A DNA stretch of 64,000 bases, taken from contig NZ_ATWJ01000007.1 of the NCBI RefSeq assembly GCF_000421185.1, positions 620,001 to 684,000 on the forward strand. Direction: 5' to 3'. The notes below the pieces were generated by a model. That model saw only the letters and a list, made by a program, of their open reading frames with translations, did not search any database and was not told where the DNA came from. How positions within the stretch are numbered: the first letter of the stretch is position 1; each line of letters opens with the position of its first letter. Positions 33,582 to 45,780 of this stretch are shown piece by piece. Origin of the DNA: Ornithinimicrobium pekingense DSM 21552. Its GTDB lineage: Bacteria > Actinomycetota > Actinomycetes > Actinomycetales > Dermatophilaceae. Position numbers and translations under genes: made by a program.

Positions 33582-34315
33582 AGGCGTCCCCCGAGATGCA
33601 GGCCCGGCTCCTCGAGCTGCTGGCCATCGACACCAGGCTGGACCAGCTCGACCACCGCGTGCGCTCGCTGCCCGAGCTCACCGACATCCGCCGCATGGAG
33701 GCCGAGTCGGCCGACCTGGAGGCTGAGGTGGTGCGCACCGAGACGCTCGTCGGCGACCTGCAGCGCGAGGTCGCCAAGGCCGAGGCGGCGGTGCAGCAGG
33801 TGCGCGACCGCGCCGCCCGGGACCAGTCCCGGCTCGACGCGGGCACCGGCACCGCCAAGTCGCTCCAGGGCCTGCAGCACGAGCTGGAGTCGCTGGCGCG
33901 GCGGCAGTCCGTGCTCGAGGACGAGGAGCTCGAGGTGATGGAGCGCCTCGAGCAGGCCCAGCAGGCGGCCGACACCGCGGCGCGCGTCCGCGACGAGCAC
34001 GCGGCCCGGCTCAACGAGCTGCGCGCGGCCCGCGACGAGAAGACGGCACAGACCACCGCGGAGCGGACCGAGGTCGCGGGCGGGCGCGACGCCGTCGCAC
34101 AGGACCTGTCCGGTGAGCTGCTGGCGCTCTACGACCGGGTGCGGGCGCACAGCGGGTCGGGGGCCGCCGCGCTGGTGCAGCGCCGTTGCGACGGGTGCCG
34201 CCTGGACATCAACGCCGTGGACCTCTCCCGGATCCGCTCCGCACCGGAGGACGAGGTGCTGCGGTGCGAGGAGTGCGGCCGCATCCTCGTCCGCACCCCG
34301 GAGTCCGGTCTGTGA
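33578..34315 (+). CDS. Coiled-coil zinc-ribbon protein (CdsZ/DUF164, C4-type)
   Basis: 245 residues. A long antiparallel coiled coil (about 15-175, rich in Leu, Glu, Arg and Ala heptads) ends in a C4 zinc ribbon with CDGC near 205 and CEEC near 230. Homologues of the Rv2229c type are proposed nucleic-acid-interacting proteins. GTG 33578 overlaps the previous stop by 4 nt, with GGAGG in a GGAGGTATGCCGTGA block. The next gene again overlaps by 4 nt, so three genes form one operon. Confidence 0.85.
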   Translation: MKASPEMQARLLELLAIDTRLDQLDHRVRSLPELTDIRRMEAESADLEAEVVRTETLVGDLQREVAKAEAAVQQVRDRAARDQSRLDAGTGTAKSLQGLQHELESLARRQSVLEDEELEVMERLEQAQQAADTAARVRDEHAARLNELRAARDEKTAQTTAERTEVAGGRDAVAQDLSGELLALYDRVRAHSGSGAAALVQRRCDGCRLDINAVDLSRIRSAPEDEVLRCEECGRILVRTPESGL

Positions 34316-35700
34316 CGTTGCGGCCGGCGCTCGTCGTCGAGGCCGACGGCGGCTCGCGCGGCAACCCCGGGACCGCCGGCTACGGGGCCCTGGTGCGCGA
34401 CGCCCGGACCGGGGAGGTGCTGGCCGAGCGGGCGGCGCCGCTGGGCATCGCCTCCAACAACGTCGCCGAGTACAGCGGCCTGGTGGCCGGGCTGCAGGCC
34501 GTGCTCGACCTCGGTCTGGCGACCGACGCCGCCGTCGAGGTCCGGATGGACTCCAAGCTCGTCGTCGAGCAGATGTCGGGCCGCTGGAAGATCAAGCACG
34601 CGGACATGCGCCGCCTGGCGATGCAGGCCCGGCGGCTCGTCGACGCCATCCAGCAGGAGGGCGGCAGCGTGTCGCTGACCTGGGTGCCGCGGGAGCGCAA
34701 CAAGGCGGCCGACGCGCTGTCCAACGTGGGCATGGACGGACGGACCGTCAGCCGTGACCACGCGGGTGCGAAGGGCGGCGGCGAGGGCGACGAGGGTCAC
34801 GAGAGCGACACGGGCCGGGACACCGTGCAGCCCGACGGCGGGCAGGACCCCTGGGCGCTGCTGGACGTGGACGACGACGGGACCGAGGACGTGGACGACG
34901 ACGCGCCGACCCCCGCCGGGCCTGCGTCCCGGGACCGGCCCACCTTCGGCGTGGGCAGGGTGCCGCTGAGCGACGTCTACGTCTCGGACGAGACCGTCCC
35001 GTCGTTGGAGGGGCAGACCCGTCTGGTCCTCGTCCGTCACGGGGTCACCGACTTCACGCAGGGCCACCTGCTGGACGGCCGGGGCGGGGCCGACCCCTCG
35101 CTCAACGCCACCGGCCGGGCCCAGGCCCAGGCGGCCGCGGCGGCCGTCCGCCGCCTCGTCGAGCGCTCCGAGCCGGGGCCGCTCGCCGTCGTGTCCTCCT
35201 CGCTGCAGCGGGCCCGCCAGACCGGCCAGGCGATCGCCGACCACCTCGGGGTGGCCCGCGAGGAGGACCGCGACTGGGACGAGCAGGGCTTCGGGGCGTG
35301 GGACGGGATGGCGATGGCCGACCTCGTCCGCGACCACGGCGAGGACCTGCTGCGGCTGCGCCACGACGACGGGTTCGCCCCGCCCGGCGGTGAGACGCGC
35401 CGCGAGCTGGACGCCCGGGTCGGCCAGGCGCTGGCCCGCGCGATCGCCCGAGGAGGCACCGTCGTGGTCGCCACGCACCGGGTCGTGCTGATGTCGGTGC
35501 TCGGCCGGCTGCTCGGGGTCGACCACGGGCGCGCGTGGTCGATCGCGACCTCGCCGGCGTCGCTGACGGCGGTCGAGGTCTGGCCCGACGGGGGCGCCCA
35601 GGTCGCCTTCGTCAACGACACGCACCACCTCTACGACCCGGCCTCCGACGCGGACGACCCGGACGCCGAGATCACGATCGTCGACGCCGGCGTCGACTGA
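34312..35700 (+). CDS. Bifunctional RNase H / histidine phosphatase (Rv2228c-like)
   Basis: 462 residues. The N-terminal RNase HI domain (about 3-140) has EADGGSRGNPG, NNVAEYSGL, MDSKLVV and VPRERNKAADALSN, which hold the catalytic acids. An acidic, disordered-looking linker (about 145-210) joins it to a histidine phosphatase with LVRHGVTDF (near 240) and a second His in VATHRVVL. In mycobacteria the fused protein has RNase H activity and an alpha-ribazole-phosphatase-like domain. GTG overlaps the zinc-ribbon gene by 4 nt. Confidence 0.9.
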   Translation: MTLRPALVVEADGGSRGNPGTAGYGALVRDARTGEVLAERAAPLGIASNNVAEYSGLVAGLQAVLDLGLATDAAVEVRMDSKLVVEQMSGRWKIKHADMRRLAMQARRLVDAIQQEGGSVSLTWVPRERNKAADALSNVGMDGRTVSRDHAGAKGGGEGDEGHESDTGRDTVQPDGGQDPWALLDVDDDGTEDVDDDAPTPAGPASRDRPTFGVGRVPLSDVYVSDETVPSLEGQTRLVLVRHGVTDFTQGHLLDGRGGADPSLNATGRAQAQAAAAAVRRLVERSEPGPLAVVSSSLQRARQTGQAIADHLGVAREEDRDWDEQGFGAWDGMAMADLVRDHGEDLLRLRHDDGFAPPGGETRRELDARVGQALARAIARGGTVVVATHRVVLMSVLGRLLGVDHGRAWSIATSPASLTAVEVWPDGGAQVAFVNDTHHLYDPASDADDPDAEITIVDAGVD

Positions 35701-35712
35701 CACCCGGTCCCC

Positions 35713-36459
35713 TCAGGCGGGCTGCACGTCCAGCACCCACGGCCGGCCCGGGCGCTGCGGCTCGTGGAGCCGCACCTCGAAGCGGTCCCGCAGGAGCGGC
35801 ACGAGCGCGGCGGGGCGTCGGGGGTCGGACGGTTCCTCGCACAGGGCCCGGGCGACGAGCCCGCGCGTGTGCTTGGCCATGTGCGTCGCGCCCGGGACCC
35901 GGACGGTGACCCAGCGCGTCGCGAGGTCGCCCTGGGGGACCCACGCGGCCGCATACGTGCTCGAGCGGCAGTCCATGACCAGCCCGCGGCCCGCATCCTC
36001 GGGCAGCACCTGTTCCAGGTGGGGACGCCAGGCGCCGGCGAGCGGCCCGACCCCCGGCAGGTTGACCGACATCGAGAGCCGGTAGGGGGCCAGCCGGTCG
36101 GTCATGCGCACCAGCCCGTAGAGCGCGGAGACGACCCGCAGCCGCCGGGTCGCCCGGCGCGCCGACGAGGGGTCGAGCGAGGCCAGGTCGAGCGCGTCGT
36201 AGAGGACACCGGTGTAGAGGTCGCGGGCGGGCAGCGTGGGCGCGGTCAGCAGCCGGGTGTTGCGCCCGACCTCCTCGGCCAGCGACGGGCTCACCCCGAG
36301 CGCCTCGGCCGCGTCCTCGCGCCCGCTGACCTCCGTCAGGGCGGCGATCACGCGCGCGCGCTGCGGCCCCAGCGAGGAGGCGGACAGCTCCTCCGGCCGC
36401 AGCGCGGCCCCCCGGGCGCGGGTGGCCTTGGACTCGGACGGGGGCAGCAGGATCAGCAC
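35713..36459 (-). CDS. yaaA: Peroxide stress protein YaaA (DUF328/UPF0246)
   Basis: 248 residues starting with LILLPPSESK, the YaaA signature, with later LYGLVRMTDRLAPYRLSM and the TYAAAW segment. In E. coli YaaA limits intracellular iron and DNA damage during peroxide stress. GTG 36459 is 7 nt downstream of TACCCT on this strand and lacks a ribosome site, so it is probably leaderless. The long open frame upstream of 36459 is antisense to the RNB gene and is not coding. Confidence 0.88.
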   Translation of the reverse strand: MLILLPPSESKATRARGAALRPEELSASSLGPQRARVIAALTEVSGREDAAEALGVSPSLAEEVGRNTRLLTAPTLPARDLYTGVLYDALDLASLDPSSARRATRRLRVVSALYGLVRMTDRLAPYRLSMSVNLPGVGPLAGAWRPHLEQVLPEDAGRGLVMDCRSSTYAAAWVPQGDLATRWVTVRVPGATHMAKHTRGLVARALCEEPSDPRRPAALVPLLRDRFEVRLHEPQRPGRPWVLDVQPA

Positions 36460-36519
36460 GTCAGGAAGGGTAGGCGACGGCCGGGGCGACGCGGACGACG
36501 ACACCGTAGGGTGACGGGC

Positions 36520-37977
36520 ATGCTGCAGCGTGCGACGAAGCTCACGGAGGCCTCCTCCGCCACCGACCGCGGCCGCCTGCTGGAGGAGGCCTTCCAGCGG
36601 GCCCGTGACCAGCACGACGTGCGCCAGCAGTTCCCGGCGGAGGTGCTCGCCGAGGTCGAGCGGGTGATCGCCTCCCCGGACCTGCCGGAGCGCGACGAGA
36701 CCGACCTCGAGCTGGTCACGATCGACCCGCCCGGGTCGATGGACCTCGACCAGGCGATGCACATCGAGCGCGACGGCGACGGCTACCGGGTGCGCTACGC
36801 GATCGCCGACGTCCCCGCCTTCGTCCGCCCGGGCGGCGCGCTCGACGAGGAGGTCCAGCTGCGGGGCATGACCGTCTACTGCCCGGACGTGCGCGTGCCC
36901 CTGCACCCGACCGAGCTCAGCGAGGGCGCCGCGAGCCTGCTGCCCGACGTCGTGCGGCCCGCCTACCTGTGGGACATGCGCCTGACCGCCGAGGGCGTGC
37001 GCGACACCGCCCAGCTCTACCGGGCCCTGGTCCGCTCCCGCCGGCGCTACACCTACGCCGAGGTGCAGGAACAGGTCGACGCGGGGGAGGCCGAGGAGAC
37101 CCTGATGCTGCTCAGGGAGGTGGGCGAGCTGCGCATCCGGCGCGAGGTCGAGCGCGGCGGGGCCAGCCTGCCGATGCCCGAGCAGGAGGTGGAGGTCGCC
37201 GCCGACGGCAGCTACCACCTGCGGCTGCGGCCTCTGCGCCCCGCGGAGGACTGGAACGCCCAGGTCTCGCTGCTCACCGGCATGGTCGCGGCCGAGATCA
37301 TGCTCGAGGGCGGGGTCGGCGTGCTCCGGACGATGCCGGTGCCCGACACCGCGGCGGTCGCCCGCTTCCGGCGGGAGGCCAGGGCGCTGGGGCACGCCTG
37401 GCCGGAGGGTATGGCGTACGGCGAGTTCCTGCGCAGCCTCGACAAGTCGGCGCCCTCGCACCTGGCGGTGGTCAGCGCGGCGACCGCCCTGTTCCGCGGG
37501 GCGGGCTACACCGTCTTCGACGGGCAGCTGCCGCCGGAGGACGAGCGGGTGCAGGCCGCCATCGCCGCCCCCTACACCCACGTCACCGCGCCGCTGCGCC
37601 GTCTCGTCGACCGCTACGCGCTGGCGGTGTGCGCGGCGCTCACCTCGGGGGAGGAGGTCCCGGCCTGGGCGCGGGAGGCGCTGCCGGAGCTGCCGTCGGT
37701 GATGGACCGGGCCGACGGCCGCGTGCGGGCCGTGGAGCGCGAGTGCGTCAGCGCCGTCGAGGCGGCCGTGCTCGTCGACCGTGTGGGCCACACCCTGGAG
37801 GCGGTGGTCGTCGACGGGCTGCCGCGCGGGGACGTCGTCGTCCAGCTCACCGACCCGCCGGTCTCCGAGGTCGCCGAGGGCAGCGCGGAGCTGGGAAGCA
37901 CCGTGCAGGTCGAGGTCGTGGAGGCCGACATCGTGCAGAGCCGCGTGCGGCTACGTGTCGTCCCCGAGGCGTCCTGA
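36520..37977 (+). CDS. RNB-domain ribonuclease (RNase II/R family)
   Basis: 485 residues, shorter than classical RNase R: essentially the RNB catalytic domain with DPPGSMDLDQAMHIER (near 72-87) giving the metal-binding aspartates, and APYTHVTAPLRRLVDRYA (near 350), followed by a small C-terminal OB-like region. There is no clear N-terminal cold-shock pair. It degrades RNA from the 3' end. ATG 36520 follows TAGGGT (36507-36512) by 7 nt with no ribosome site. It is divergent from yaaA. Confidence 0.88.
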   Translation: MLQRATKLTEASSATDRGRLLEEAFQRARDQHDVRQQFPAEVLAEVERVIASPDLPERDETDLELVTIDPPGSMDLDQAMHIERDGDGYRVRYAIADVPAFVRPGGALDEEVQLRGMTVYCPDVRVPLHPTELSEGAASLLPDVVRPAYLWDMRLTAEGVRDTAQLYRALVRSRRRYTYAEVQEQVDAGEAEETLMLLREVGELRIRREVERGGASLPMPEQEVEVAADGSYHLRLRPLRPAEDWNAQVSLLTGMVAAEIMLEGGVGVLRTMPVPDTAAVARFRREARALGHAWPEGMAYGEFLRSLDKSAPSHLAVVSAATALFRGAGYTVFDGQLPPEDERVQAAIAAPYTHVTAPLRRLVDRYALAVCAALTSGEEVPAWAREALPELPSVMDRADGRVRAVERECVSAVEAAVLVDRVGHTLEAVVVDGLPRGDVVVQLTDPPVSEVAEGSAELGSTVQVEVVEADIVQSRVRLRVVPEAS

Positions 37978-37984
37978 GGCGGAC

Positions 37985-38779
37985 GTGGACCGGCCCCGGG
38001 TCGTCGCGACGGACGTCGACGGCACGCTGCTGCGCTCCGACGGGCGGGTGTCGGCCTTCACCCGCGACGTCCTGCGGGCGGTCTCGGCCGACGGCGTCAC
38101 GGTGGTCCTCGTCACGGCCCGCCCGCCGCGGTGGATGCACGAGCTGGGCGAGCTGGGGGTCCACGCCGTCGCCCTCTGCGGCAACGGCGCGTTCACCTAC
38201 GACGTGGGAGCACGGCGCATCACCGGCCACCGGCTGCTGCCCACCGAGGTGCTGGGCGGGCTGCTCGCGGACCTGCGCGACGGCATACCCGGCATCGTGC
38301 TCGCGACGGAGGGCGTGGAGGGCCCGGCGTGCGAGGCGGACTGGGAGCTGGACGACTACCCGGCGGAGTGGACGGTGGGCCCGTGGCGCGAGCTCGCCGG
38401 ACGTCCGGTCGGCAAGGTGCTCGTGCGTCACGCGACGATGGCCACCGAGGAGCTGACGGGGCTGGTGGCGCAGGTGGTGGGCGACCGTGCGCAGGTGTCC
38501 CACTCGGGGGCGGTGCGGATGGCCGAGATCGGCCCCCGCGGCGTGACGAAGGCCGTGGCGCTGGAGCAGTGGTGCCTCGAGCAGGACCCCGTCGTGGCGG
38601 CCGAGGAGGTCTGGGCGTTCGGGGACATGCCCAACGACCTGCCGATGCTGACCTGGGCGGGTCGCTCGTTCGCCGTCGCCAACGCGCACCCGGACGTGCT
38701 GACCGCTGCGACGCACGCCGTGCCGAGCAACGACGAGGACGGTGTCGCGGTCACCCTCGCCGCCCTGCTCGGCCGCTGA
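37985..38779 (+). CDS. HAD-family phosphatase (Cof-type)
   Basis: 264 residues. Motif I ATDVDGTLL with the nucleophile Asp, motif II VVLVTARPP, motif III Lys in RGVTKAVAL, and motif IV FGDMPNDLPML, with a C2B cap between. Cof-type enzymes act on sugar phosphates, FMN or pyridoxal phosphate; the substrate cannot be assigned. The GTG at 37985 is 7 nt after the RNB gene stop, so they are likely co-transcribed. Confidence 0.88.
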   Translation: MDRPRVVATDVDGTLLRSDGRVSAFTRDVLRAVSADGVTVVLVTARPPRWMHELGELGVHAVALCGNGAFTYDVGARRITGHRLLPTEVLGGLLADLRDGIPGIVLATEGVEGPACEADWELDDYPAEWTVGPWRELAGRPVGKVLVRHATMATEELTGLVAQVVGDRAQVSHSGAVRMAEIGPRGVTKAVALEQWCLEQDPVVAAEEVWAFGDMPNDLPMLTWAGRSFAVANAHPDVLTAATHAVPSNDEDGVAVTLAALLGR

Positions 38780-38863
38780 GGCACCGGGCTGCTGCGCGCC
38801 GACCGCGGGGTCTCGGGCGCCCGCGCGCGGGGAAGGAGGCCGGGGTGTGGGAGGATCCTGCCC

Positions 38864-39001
38864 ATGAGCGAGCATGTGCCCACGTCCCAGGCAGACACCC
38901 GTCCCTTCACCAAGGTGCTGGCGGTCATCCCGATCGGCGTGGCGGTGCTGACGGTGCTCTTCGTGCTCGTCGACCTGGTCACCGGGGCCCTGCACCTGTA
39001 G
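38864..39001 (+). CDS. 45-residue single-helix membrane protein
   Basis: A short ORF: a polar N-terminus (MSEHVPTSQADTRPFTK) and one strongly hydrophobic helix (about 18-42). It lies just before the 3' end of the opposite-strand rnpB gene. The ATG is 7 nt after GAGGAT (38851-38856), a weak -10-like box, so it could be leaderless. Codon positions follow the GC-rich third-base pattern, which supports a real gene. The function is unknown. Confidence 0.65.
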   Translation: MSEHVPTSQADTRPFTKVLAVIPIGVAVLTVLFVLVDLVTGALHL

Positions 39002-39007
39002 AGCCGG

Positions 39008-41615
<2,608 letters not shown>

Positions 41616-41722
41616 GGGGTGGGCCCCCGTTCCGGCCTGAACCGCTCACACCACTCGCGACGCGTCGTTGCACAGATCCCACGATGCGTCATGGAGTCCT
41701 TGCAGCGAGGCGTCGCAAGTGC

Positions 41723-42637
41723 TCAGACGCGGCCACGTGACCGTGCAGCAGCACGGATCTTGGCCGCGACGAGCGGCGGCGAGAAGAGGTCGGCCCAGAC
41801 GACGCGGGCGACGCCGTGGCCGAGCGAGCGGATGTCGTCCTCACGGTGCTTCTCGGCCGCGAGCTCTGCCCGGCCCTCTGACCCGCCGTACTTGACCATC
41901 CCGTCGAACTCGAGGACGACGTCGAGCTCGGGGAGGTAGAAGTCCACCCGAGCCCAACGGCCGTCCGGACGATGGATCAGGTGCTGCTCCACGAAGACGA
42001 GTCCCAGGCCGACGAGCACGAGCCGGAGCAAGGACTCACCCGGTGACTCGGCCCGCGCCGAGGCGCTCCCCACGACATACCGCGCCCGGGCCACGCCGGG
42101 CACCCGGCGCAGCCGACCCAGCCAGTGGTGCAGCTCCTCGGTGGTGACCATCTCGCGCCGGAGGGCCGCGTCGGCGGCCATGACGCCCGAGCGGACGCCA
42201 GCCATCATCCCCGTGCCGAGCACGGCGAGGGCAGGCACCACCGTGGCCACCATGCCGTGGCTGCCGATGGCGTCCGGACCAGGGCAACGATGGACCGTGA
42301 AGGCGTCCTGCCGCCGGGTGTTGGCGTCCTTGGACGTGTGCGCCACCCGCACCGGTCCGAGCTCGGAGACCAGCAGGGGCAGGCCGAGCACTGCGGCGGC
42401 ACTCTGGTGGCTGACCGCGAGCTTCCCGTGCCGGCTCAGGACGACGGCGGTCGTCCGGATGCGGTGGGACTCCCGGGCGTCGGCGGCAGTGGGTGCGCAG
42501 CCGCGGGTCCATGGCGCCCCAGTGTGGTCCGGGACGGCCCGCCCGACGTCAGCTGCGGCGTAGACCTGTGGATAAGTCCCCGGTCCAGGGACGCAGGACC
42601 ACTGACGACGCCGAGCTGCTGGGATCACCTGACGCAT
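41723..42637 (-). CDS. AbiEi-like protein with a DUF559/Vsr-like nuclease C-terminus, possibly 5'-truncated
   Basis: Up to 304 residues. The core has the AVSHQSAAAVLGLPL segment seen in AbiEi-type antitoxin-like proteins, and the C-terminal ~110 residues have a PD-(D/E)XK-like pattern: RVDFYLPELDVVLEFDG ... KHREDDIRSLGHGVARVVWADL. Such stand-alone genes are common in actinobacteria, with no toxin partner, as here. The usual ~60-residue N-terminal helix-turn-helix is not visible, and the first ATG (42637) lies in the loop of the ppgK terminator. The true start is therefore later or the gene is truncated. Confidence 0.6.
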   Translation of the reverse strand: MRQVIPAARRRQWSCVPGPGTYPQVYAAADVGRAVPDHTGAPWTRGCAPTAADARESHRIRTTAVVLSRHGKLAVSHQSAAAVLGLPLLVSELGPVRVAHTSKDANTRRQDAFTVHRCPGPDAIGSHGMVATVVPALAVLGTGMMAGVRSGVMAADAALRREMVTTEELHHWLGRLRRVPGVARARYVVGSASARAESPGESLLRLVLVGLGLVFVEQHLIHRPDGRWARVDFYLPELDVVLEFDGMVKYGGSEGRAELAAEKHREDDIRSLGHGVARVVWADLFSPPLVAAKIRAAARSRGRV

Positions 42638-42648
42638 CAGGTGATCCC
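42621..42648. terminator. Terminator hairpin of ppgK
   Basis: Perfect 12-bp stem GGGATCACCTGA / TCAGGTGATCCC with a CGCA loop, 48 nt after the ppgK stop on the minus strand. The first ATG of the AbiEi-like frame falls in the loop. Confidence 0.75.
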
Positions 42649-42695
42649 TGCAGCTCGACGTCGTGAGTGGGATGCGGCGCGGCAGCGCCGGCCCG

Positions 42696-43454
42696 TCACT
42701 CCTCCTCGTGGGCGGTGTACCACGCCGCCCCGATGATGCCCGCGTCGTTGCGCAGCTGCGCCGGGACGATCGGCGCGCGCAGGTCGAGCAGCGGCAGGAA
42801 CTTGTCGGCCTTCTTGGACACGCCGCCGCCGACGATGATGAGGTCGGGCCACAGCAGGGCCTCGACGTGGGAGTAGTAGCGCTGCAGCCGCTTGGCCCAC
42901 TCCTTCCACGACAGGTCCTCCTCGTCCCGCACGCTGCTGGCGGCCCGGGTCTCCGCGTCGTGGCCGTCGAGCTCGAGGTGCCCGAGCTCGGTGTTGGGCA
43001 GCAGCTCCCCGCGCAGGAAGAGGGCGCTGCCGATCCCGGTGCCCAGCGTGGTGAGCAGGACCACCCCCGTGTTGTCCTTGCCCGCGCCGTAGTGCATCTC
43101 GGCCACCCCCGCGGCGTCGGCGTCGTTGACGACGTGCACGGGCCGGCCGAGGCGCTCGGTGAAGAGCGCGTCGGCGTCGGTGCCGATCCAGCTCTTGTCG
43201 ATGTTGGCGGCCGTGCGGACGACGCCGTGGTCGACCACCGCGGGCACGGTGATGCCGACCGGGGTGCCGTCCTCGACGTCGCCGGCCAGCTGGTCCACGA
43301 GCTCGACGACGAGGTCGGCGACGGCCTCAGGGGTCGACTTCTTCGGGGTGTCGATCCGGACCCGGTCGCGGGTGAACTCGCCCTCGTCCAGGTCGACCGG
43401 CGCCCCCTTGATGCCGCTGCCGCCGATGTCGATACCGAGGATGTGGGTGGCCAT
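42696..43454 (-). CDS. ppgK: Polyphosphate glucokinase
   Basis: 252 residues of the ROK kinase family: phosphate-1 motif [29 protein letters not shown] with the catalytic Asp, and [16 protein letters not shown]; the C-terminal [13 protein letters not shown] and [12 protein letters not shown] fit PPGK. It phosphorylates glucose with inorganic polyphosphate or ATP and is typical of actinobacteria. AAAGGACC lies before the ATG. A terminator hairpin follows. Confidence 0.93.
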   Translation of the reverse strand: MATHILGIDIGGSGIKGAPVDLDEGEFTRDRVRIDTPKKSTPEAVADLVVELVDQLAGDVEDGTPVGITVPAVVDHGVVRTAANIDKSWIGTDADALFTERLGRPVHVVNDADAAGVAEMHYGAGKDNTGVVLLTTLGTGIGSALFLRGELLPNTELGHLELDGHDAETRAASSVRDEEDLSWKEWAKRLQRYYSHVEALLWPDLIIVGGGVSKKADKFLPLLDLRAPIVPAQLRNDAGIIGAAWYTAHEEE

Positions 43455-43534
43455 GAGGGTCCTTTCGGGCGCGGGTCCTGCGGGCCTGCACAGGGTATGA
43501 CGTCACGCGCCCGGGCGCAGGCGCTGCGTCACTC

Positions 43535-44176
43535 CTACGGCTCGACGCGCAGCCCCAGCCCCTGCGCCATCAGCGGCGCGAGCATCGCCAGCTGGTCCGG
43601 CCCGACGGTCGCGCCACGCAGTCCGGCCACGTCGTCGACGCTCGCCAGGACGGCCCCGCGCAGGTCGACGTCGGTGAGCCGGCTGCCGCCCACGCGCAGC
43701 GTGTCCACCCGGGTGCCGGTCAGCGCGACACTACGGGCGGTGGCGCCGGAGAGCACGAGCTCGTCGACCACGCAGTCGGTGAGGGCCACGTCGACCAGCT
43801 CGGCGTCGCGCAGGTCGACGTAGCCCAGCCGGCAGCCGGTCAGGTCGACCGACCACCACTGCGCACCGGGCGCCTCGAGCACACCGACCCGACCACCGAG
43901 CCGCACCTCGCGCCACCGGCCGCCCGCGGCGCGCAGGACCGTCAGCCCGACCTGGTCCAGGTCGACCTCGGTGAGCCGGGCGCCGGAGAGCAGGGCCTCG
44001 TCGGCGGTGAGCCGGCTCAGCCGGGAGGCGGTGAGGAGCGCGTCGCCCAGGTCGAGCCGGTCGAGCCTCGCGCCGGCGCACACGACCGCCTCCAGGTCGG
44101 CGCCGGGTCGCAGCGCCGAGGCGTCGACCTCCGTCAGGACCCCGAGAGCCAGGTCGGGGACGGCTGGCGCCTTCAC
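43535..44176 (-). CDS. Pentapeptide-repeat protein
   Basis: 213 residues built from A(D/N)Lxx-type units, for example [44 protein letters not shown], which form a right-handed quadrilateral helix. Some family members (MfpA, Qnr) mimic DNA and protect gyrase, but most have no known role. Repeats in the middle (about 95-125) are degenerate. GTG 44176 overlaps the map stop by 4 nt, so it is translated after map. Confidence 0.8.
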   Translation of the reverse strand: MKAPAVPDLALGVLTEVDASALRPGADLEAVVCAGARLDRLDLGDALLTASRLSRLTADEALLSGARLTEVDLDQVGLTVLRAAGGRWREVRLGGRVGVLEAPGAQWWSVDLTGCRLGYVDLRDAELVDVALTDCVVDELVLSGATARSVALTGTRVDTLRVGGSRLTDVDLRGAVLASVDDVAGLRGATVGPDQLAMLAPLMAQGLGLRVEP

Positions 44177-45039
44177 GGCCCCGGCAGCGTCAGGATCTCC
44201 GCGCCGTCGTCGGTGATGAGGATCGTGTGCTCGAACTGCGCCGAGGGCCGGCCGTCGGCGGTCAGCACGGTCCACCCGTCGTCCCACTCGACCCACTCGG
44301 GGGTGCCGAGGTTGAGCATCGGCTCGATCGTGAACGTCATACCCGGCTCGATGAGCGTGTCGTAGGCGGGCGCCGCGTCGTAGTGGGGGATGACGAGCCC
44401 GGAGTGGAAGGCCTCGCCGACGCCGTGCCCGGTGTAGTCGCGCACCACGCCGTAGCCGAAGCGCCGCGCGTAGCTCTCGATCACCCGGCCGATGACGTTG
44501 ATCTCGCGCCCGGGGCGTGCGGCCCGGATCGCGCGCATCAGCGCCTCCTGCGTGCGCTCCACGAGCAGGCGGGTCTCCTCGGCGACCTCGCCGCACAGGA
44601 AGGTGGCGTTGTTGTCGCCGTGCACGCCGCCGACGTAGGCCGTGATGTCGATGTTGCAGATGTCCCCCTCCTGCAGCTCCCGGTCGTCGGGGATGCCGTG
44701 GCAGATGACCTCGTTGACCGACGTGCACAGCGACTTGGGGTAGCCGCGGTAGCCCAGGGTCGAGGGGTAGGCGCCGTGGTCGAGGAGGAACTCGTGGCCG
44801 GCCCGGTCGATCGCGTCGGTCGTCACGCCCGGACGGACCATCTCGCCGCACAGCTGCAGCGCCTGGGCGGCGATGCGTCCGGCCACCCGCATCCGCTCGA
44901 TCGTCTCGGCGTCCTTGACCTCGCTGCCGCTGAAGGGTGCGGGCGCCGGCCGGTCGACGTACTCCGGGCGGGCGATCGAGGCGGGGACGGGCAGCCGCGG
45001 GCTGACGACTCCCGGGGCGAGGGGGGTGGTGGTCGGCAT
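44173..45039 (-). CDS. map: Methionine aminopeptidase type I
   Basis: 288 residues. An N-terminal extension of about 40 residues with Pro-rich [12 protein letters not shown] is the actinobacterial MetAP1c type. Metal ligands are seen in [14 protein letters not shown] (two Asp), the His in [12 protein letters not shown], and the Glu in FTIEPML and FEHTILI. It removes the initiator Met from nascent proteins. ATG 45039 lies 7 nt after TAGACT on its strand and has no ribosome site, so it is probably leaderless. It is followed by the coupled pentapeptide gene. Confidence 0.93.
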   Translation of the reverse strand: MPTTTPLAPGVVSPRLPVPASIARPEYVDRPAPAPFSGSEVKDAETIERMRVAGRIAAQALQLCGEMVRPGVTTDAIDRAGHEFLLDHGAYPSTLGYRGYPKSLCTSVNEVICHGIPDDRELQEGDICNIDITAYVGGVHGDNNATFLCGEVAEETRLLVERTQEALMRAIRAARPGREINVIGRVIESYARRFGYGVVRDYTGHGVGEAFHSGLVIPHYDAAPAYDTLIEPGMTFTIEPMLNLGTPEWVEWDDGWTVLTADGRPSAQFEHTILITDDGAEILTLPGP

Positions 45040-45097
45040 AGGGTGGAGTCTAGGTCGCCGCGCTGGGCGGCCGAGCCGGACAGCAGGAGGCACACCG

Positions 45098-45337
45098 ATG
45101 GGTATGGAGTACTGGTACAACACCAAGACCGGCCGGGTCGAGGCGACCGACGACCCCGAGCGCGCCCGCAGTGCCGACCTGATGGGTCCCTACGGCAGCG
45201 AGGACGAGGCCTCCCGGGCCCTGGAGACCGCCGCGCAGAAGACGGCCCAGTGGGACGAGGAGGAGCGCAAGGAGCACGAGTGGCGCACCGGTGACGCCGA
45301 CTCCGCCGCCTGGGACAACAACCCGCTCAACGACTGA
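45098..45337 (+). CDS. Small conserved protein, divergent from map
   Basis: 79 residues, acidic and soluble: [17 protein letters not shown], then [19 protein letters not shown], a pattern like a minimal SPOR-type fold found in actinobacterial proteins next to map. GCAGGAGG at 45083-45090 gives a 7-nt spacing to ATG 45098. The second ATG (45104) is also possible but further from the site. The function is unknown. Confidence 0.8.
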   Translation: MGMEYWYNTKTGRVEATDDPERARSADLMGPYGSEDEASRALETAAQKTAQWDEEERKEHEWRTGDADSAAWDNNPLND

Positions 45338-45368
45338 CGCGGCGCCCGGCAGCCACCCGCCCTGACCC

Positions 45369-45758
45369 GTGGACGACCTCCTCGTCGAGCGCGTGCTGCG
45401 CGCGGTCGAGCTCGTGCCGCCCGGCCGGGTCGTGTCCTACGGCGACCTCGCCGACCTCGTCGGCATCGGCCCCCGGCAGGTCGGCTCGATCATGCGGCAC
45501 TGGGGCGGCGACGTGACGTGGTGGCGGGTCGTGAGCCACGCCGGAGACCTCGGCGGCGGCCTGCTGACGCGGGCCCGGCCGCACTGGGACGCCGAGGGGA
45601 TCGCGGTCAAGCCCAACGGCCTGGGCTGCCGCATCGCCGACTACCGCGCCGACCTGGCGTTGCTCGCGGCCGACTACGAGCGGGCCGTCGCCGACCTGCC
45701 CGGGGACCCGGCCCGGGACCAGCGGCGACGCGCACGGCATACCCCCGCGCGCGGGTGA
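45369..45758 (+). CDS. Alkyltransferase-like protein (ATL, MGMT DNA-binding domain)
   Basis: 129 residues with the MGMT/ATL winged helix: PPGRVVSYGDLADLVG and RQVGSIMRHWGG. The alkyl-accepting PCHR motif is replaced by VTWWRVVS, so there is no acceptor cysteine. ATL proteins bind O6-alkylguanine lesions and hand them to nucleotide excision repair. GTG 45369 is the only reasonable start. The C-terminal ~40 residues are a basic tail. Confidence 0.85.
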   Translation: MDDLLVERVLRAVELVPPGRVVSYGDLADLVGIGPRQVGSIMRHWGGDVTWWRVVSHAGDLGGGLLTRARPHWDAEGIAVKPNGLGCRIADYRADLALLAADYERAVADLPGDPARDQRRRARHTPARG

Positions 45759-45780
45759 GGCCATGCGGCAGGATGGGCGC

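Noticed and set aside
41723-42637. An AbiE toxin-antitoxin pair
   Set aside because: No AbiEii nucleotidyltransferase gene adjoins; the protein has its own nuclease-like C-terminus as in stand-alone actinobacterial genes.
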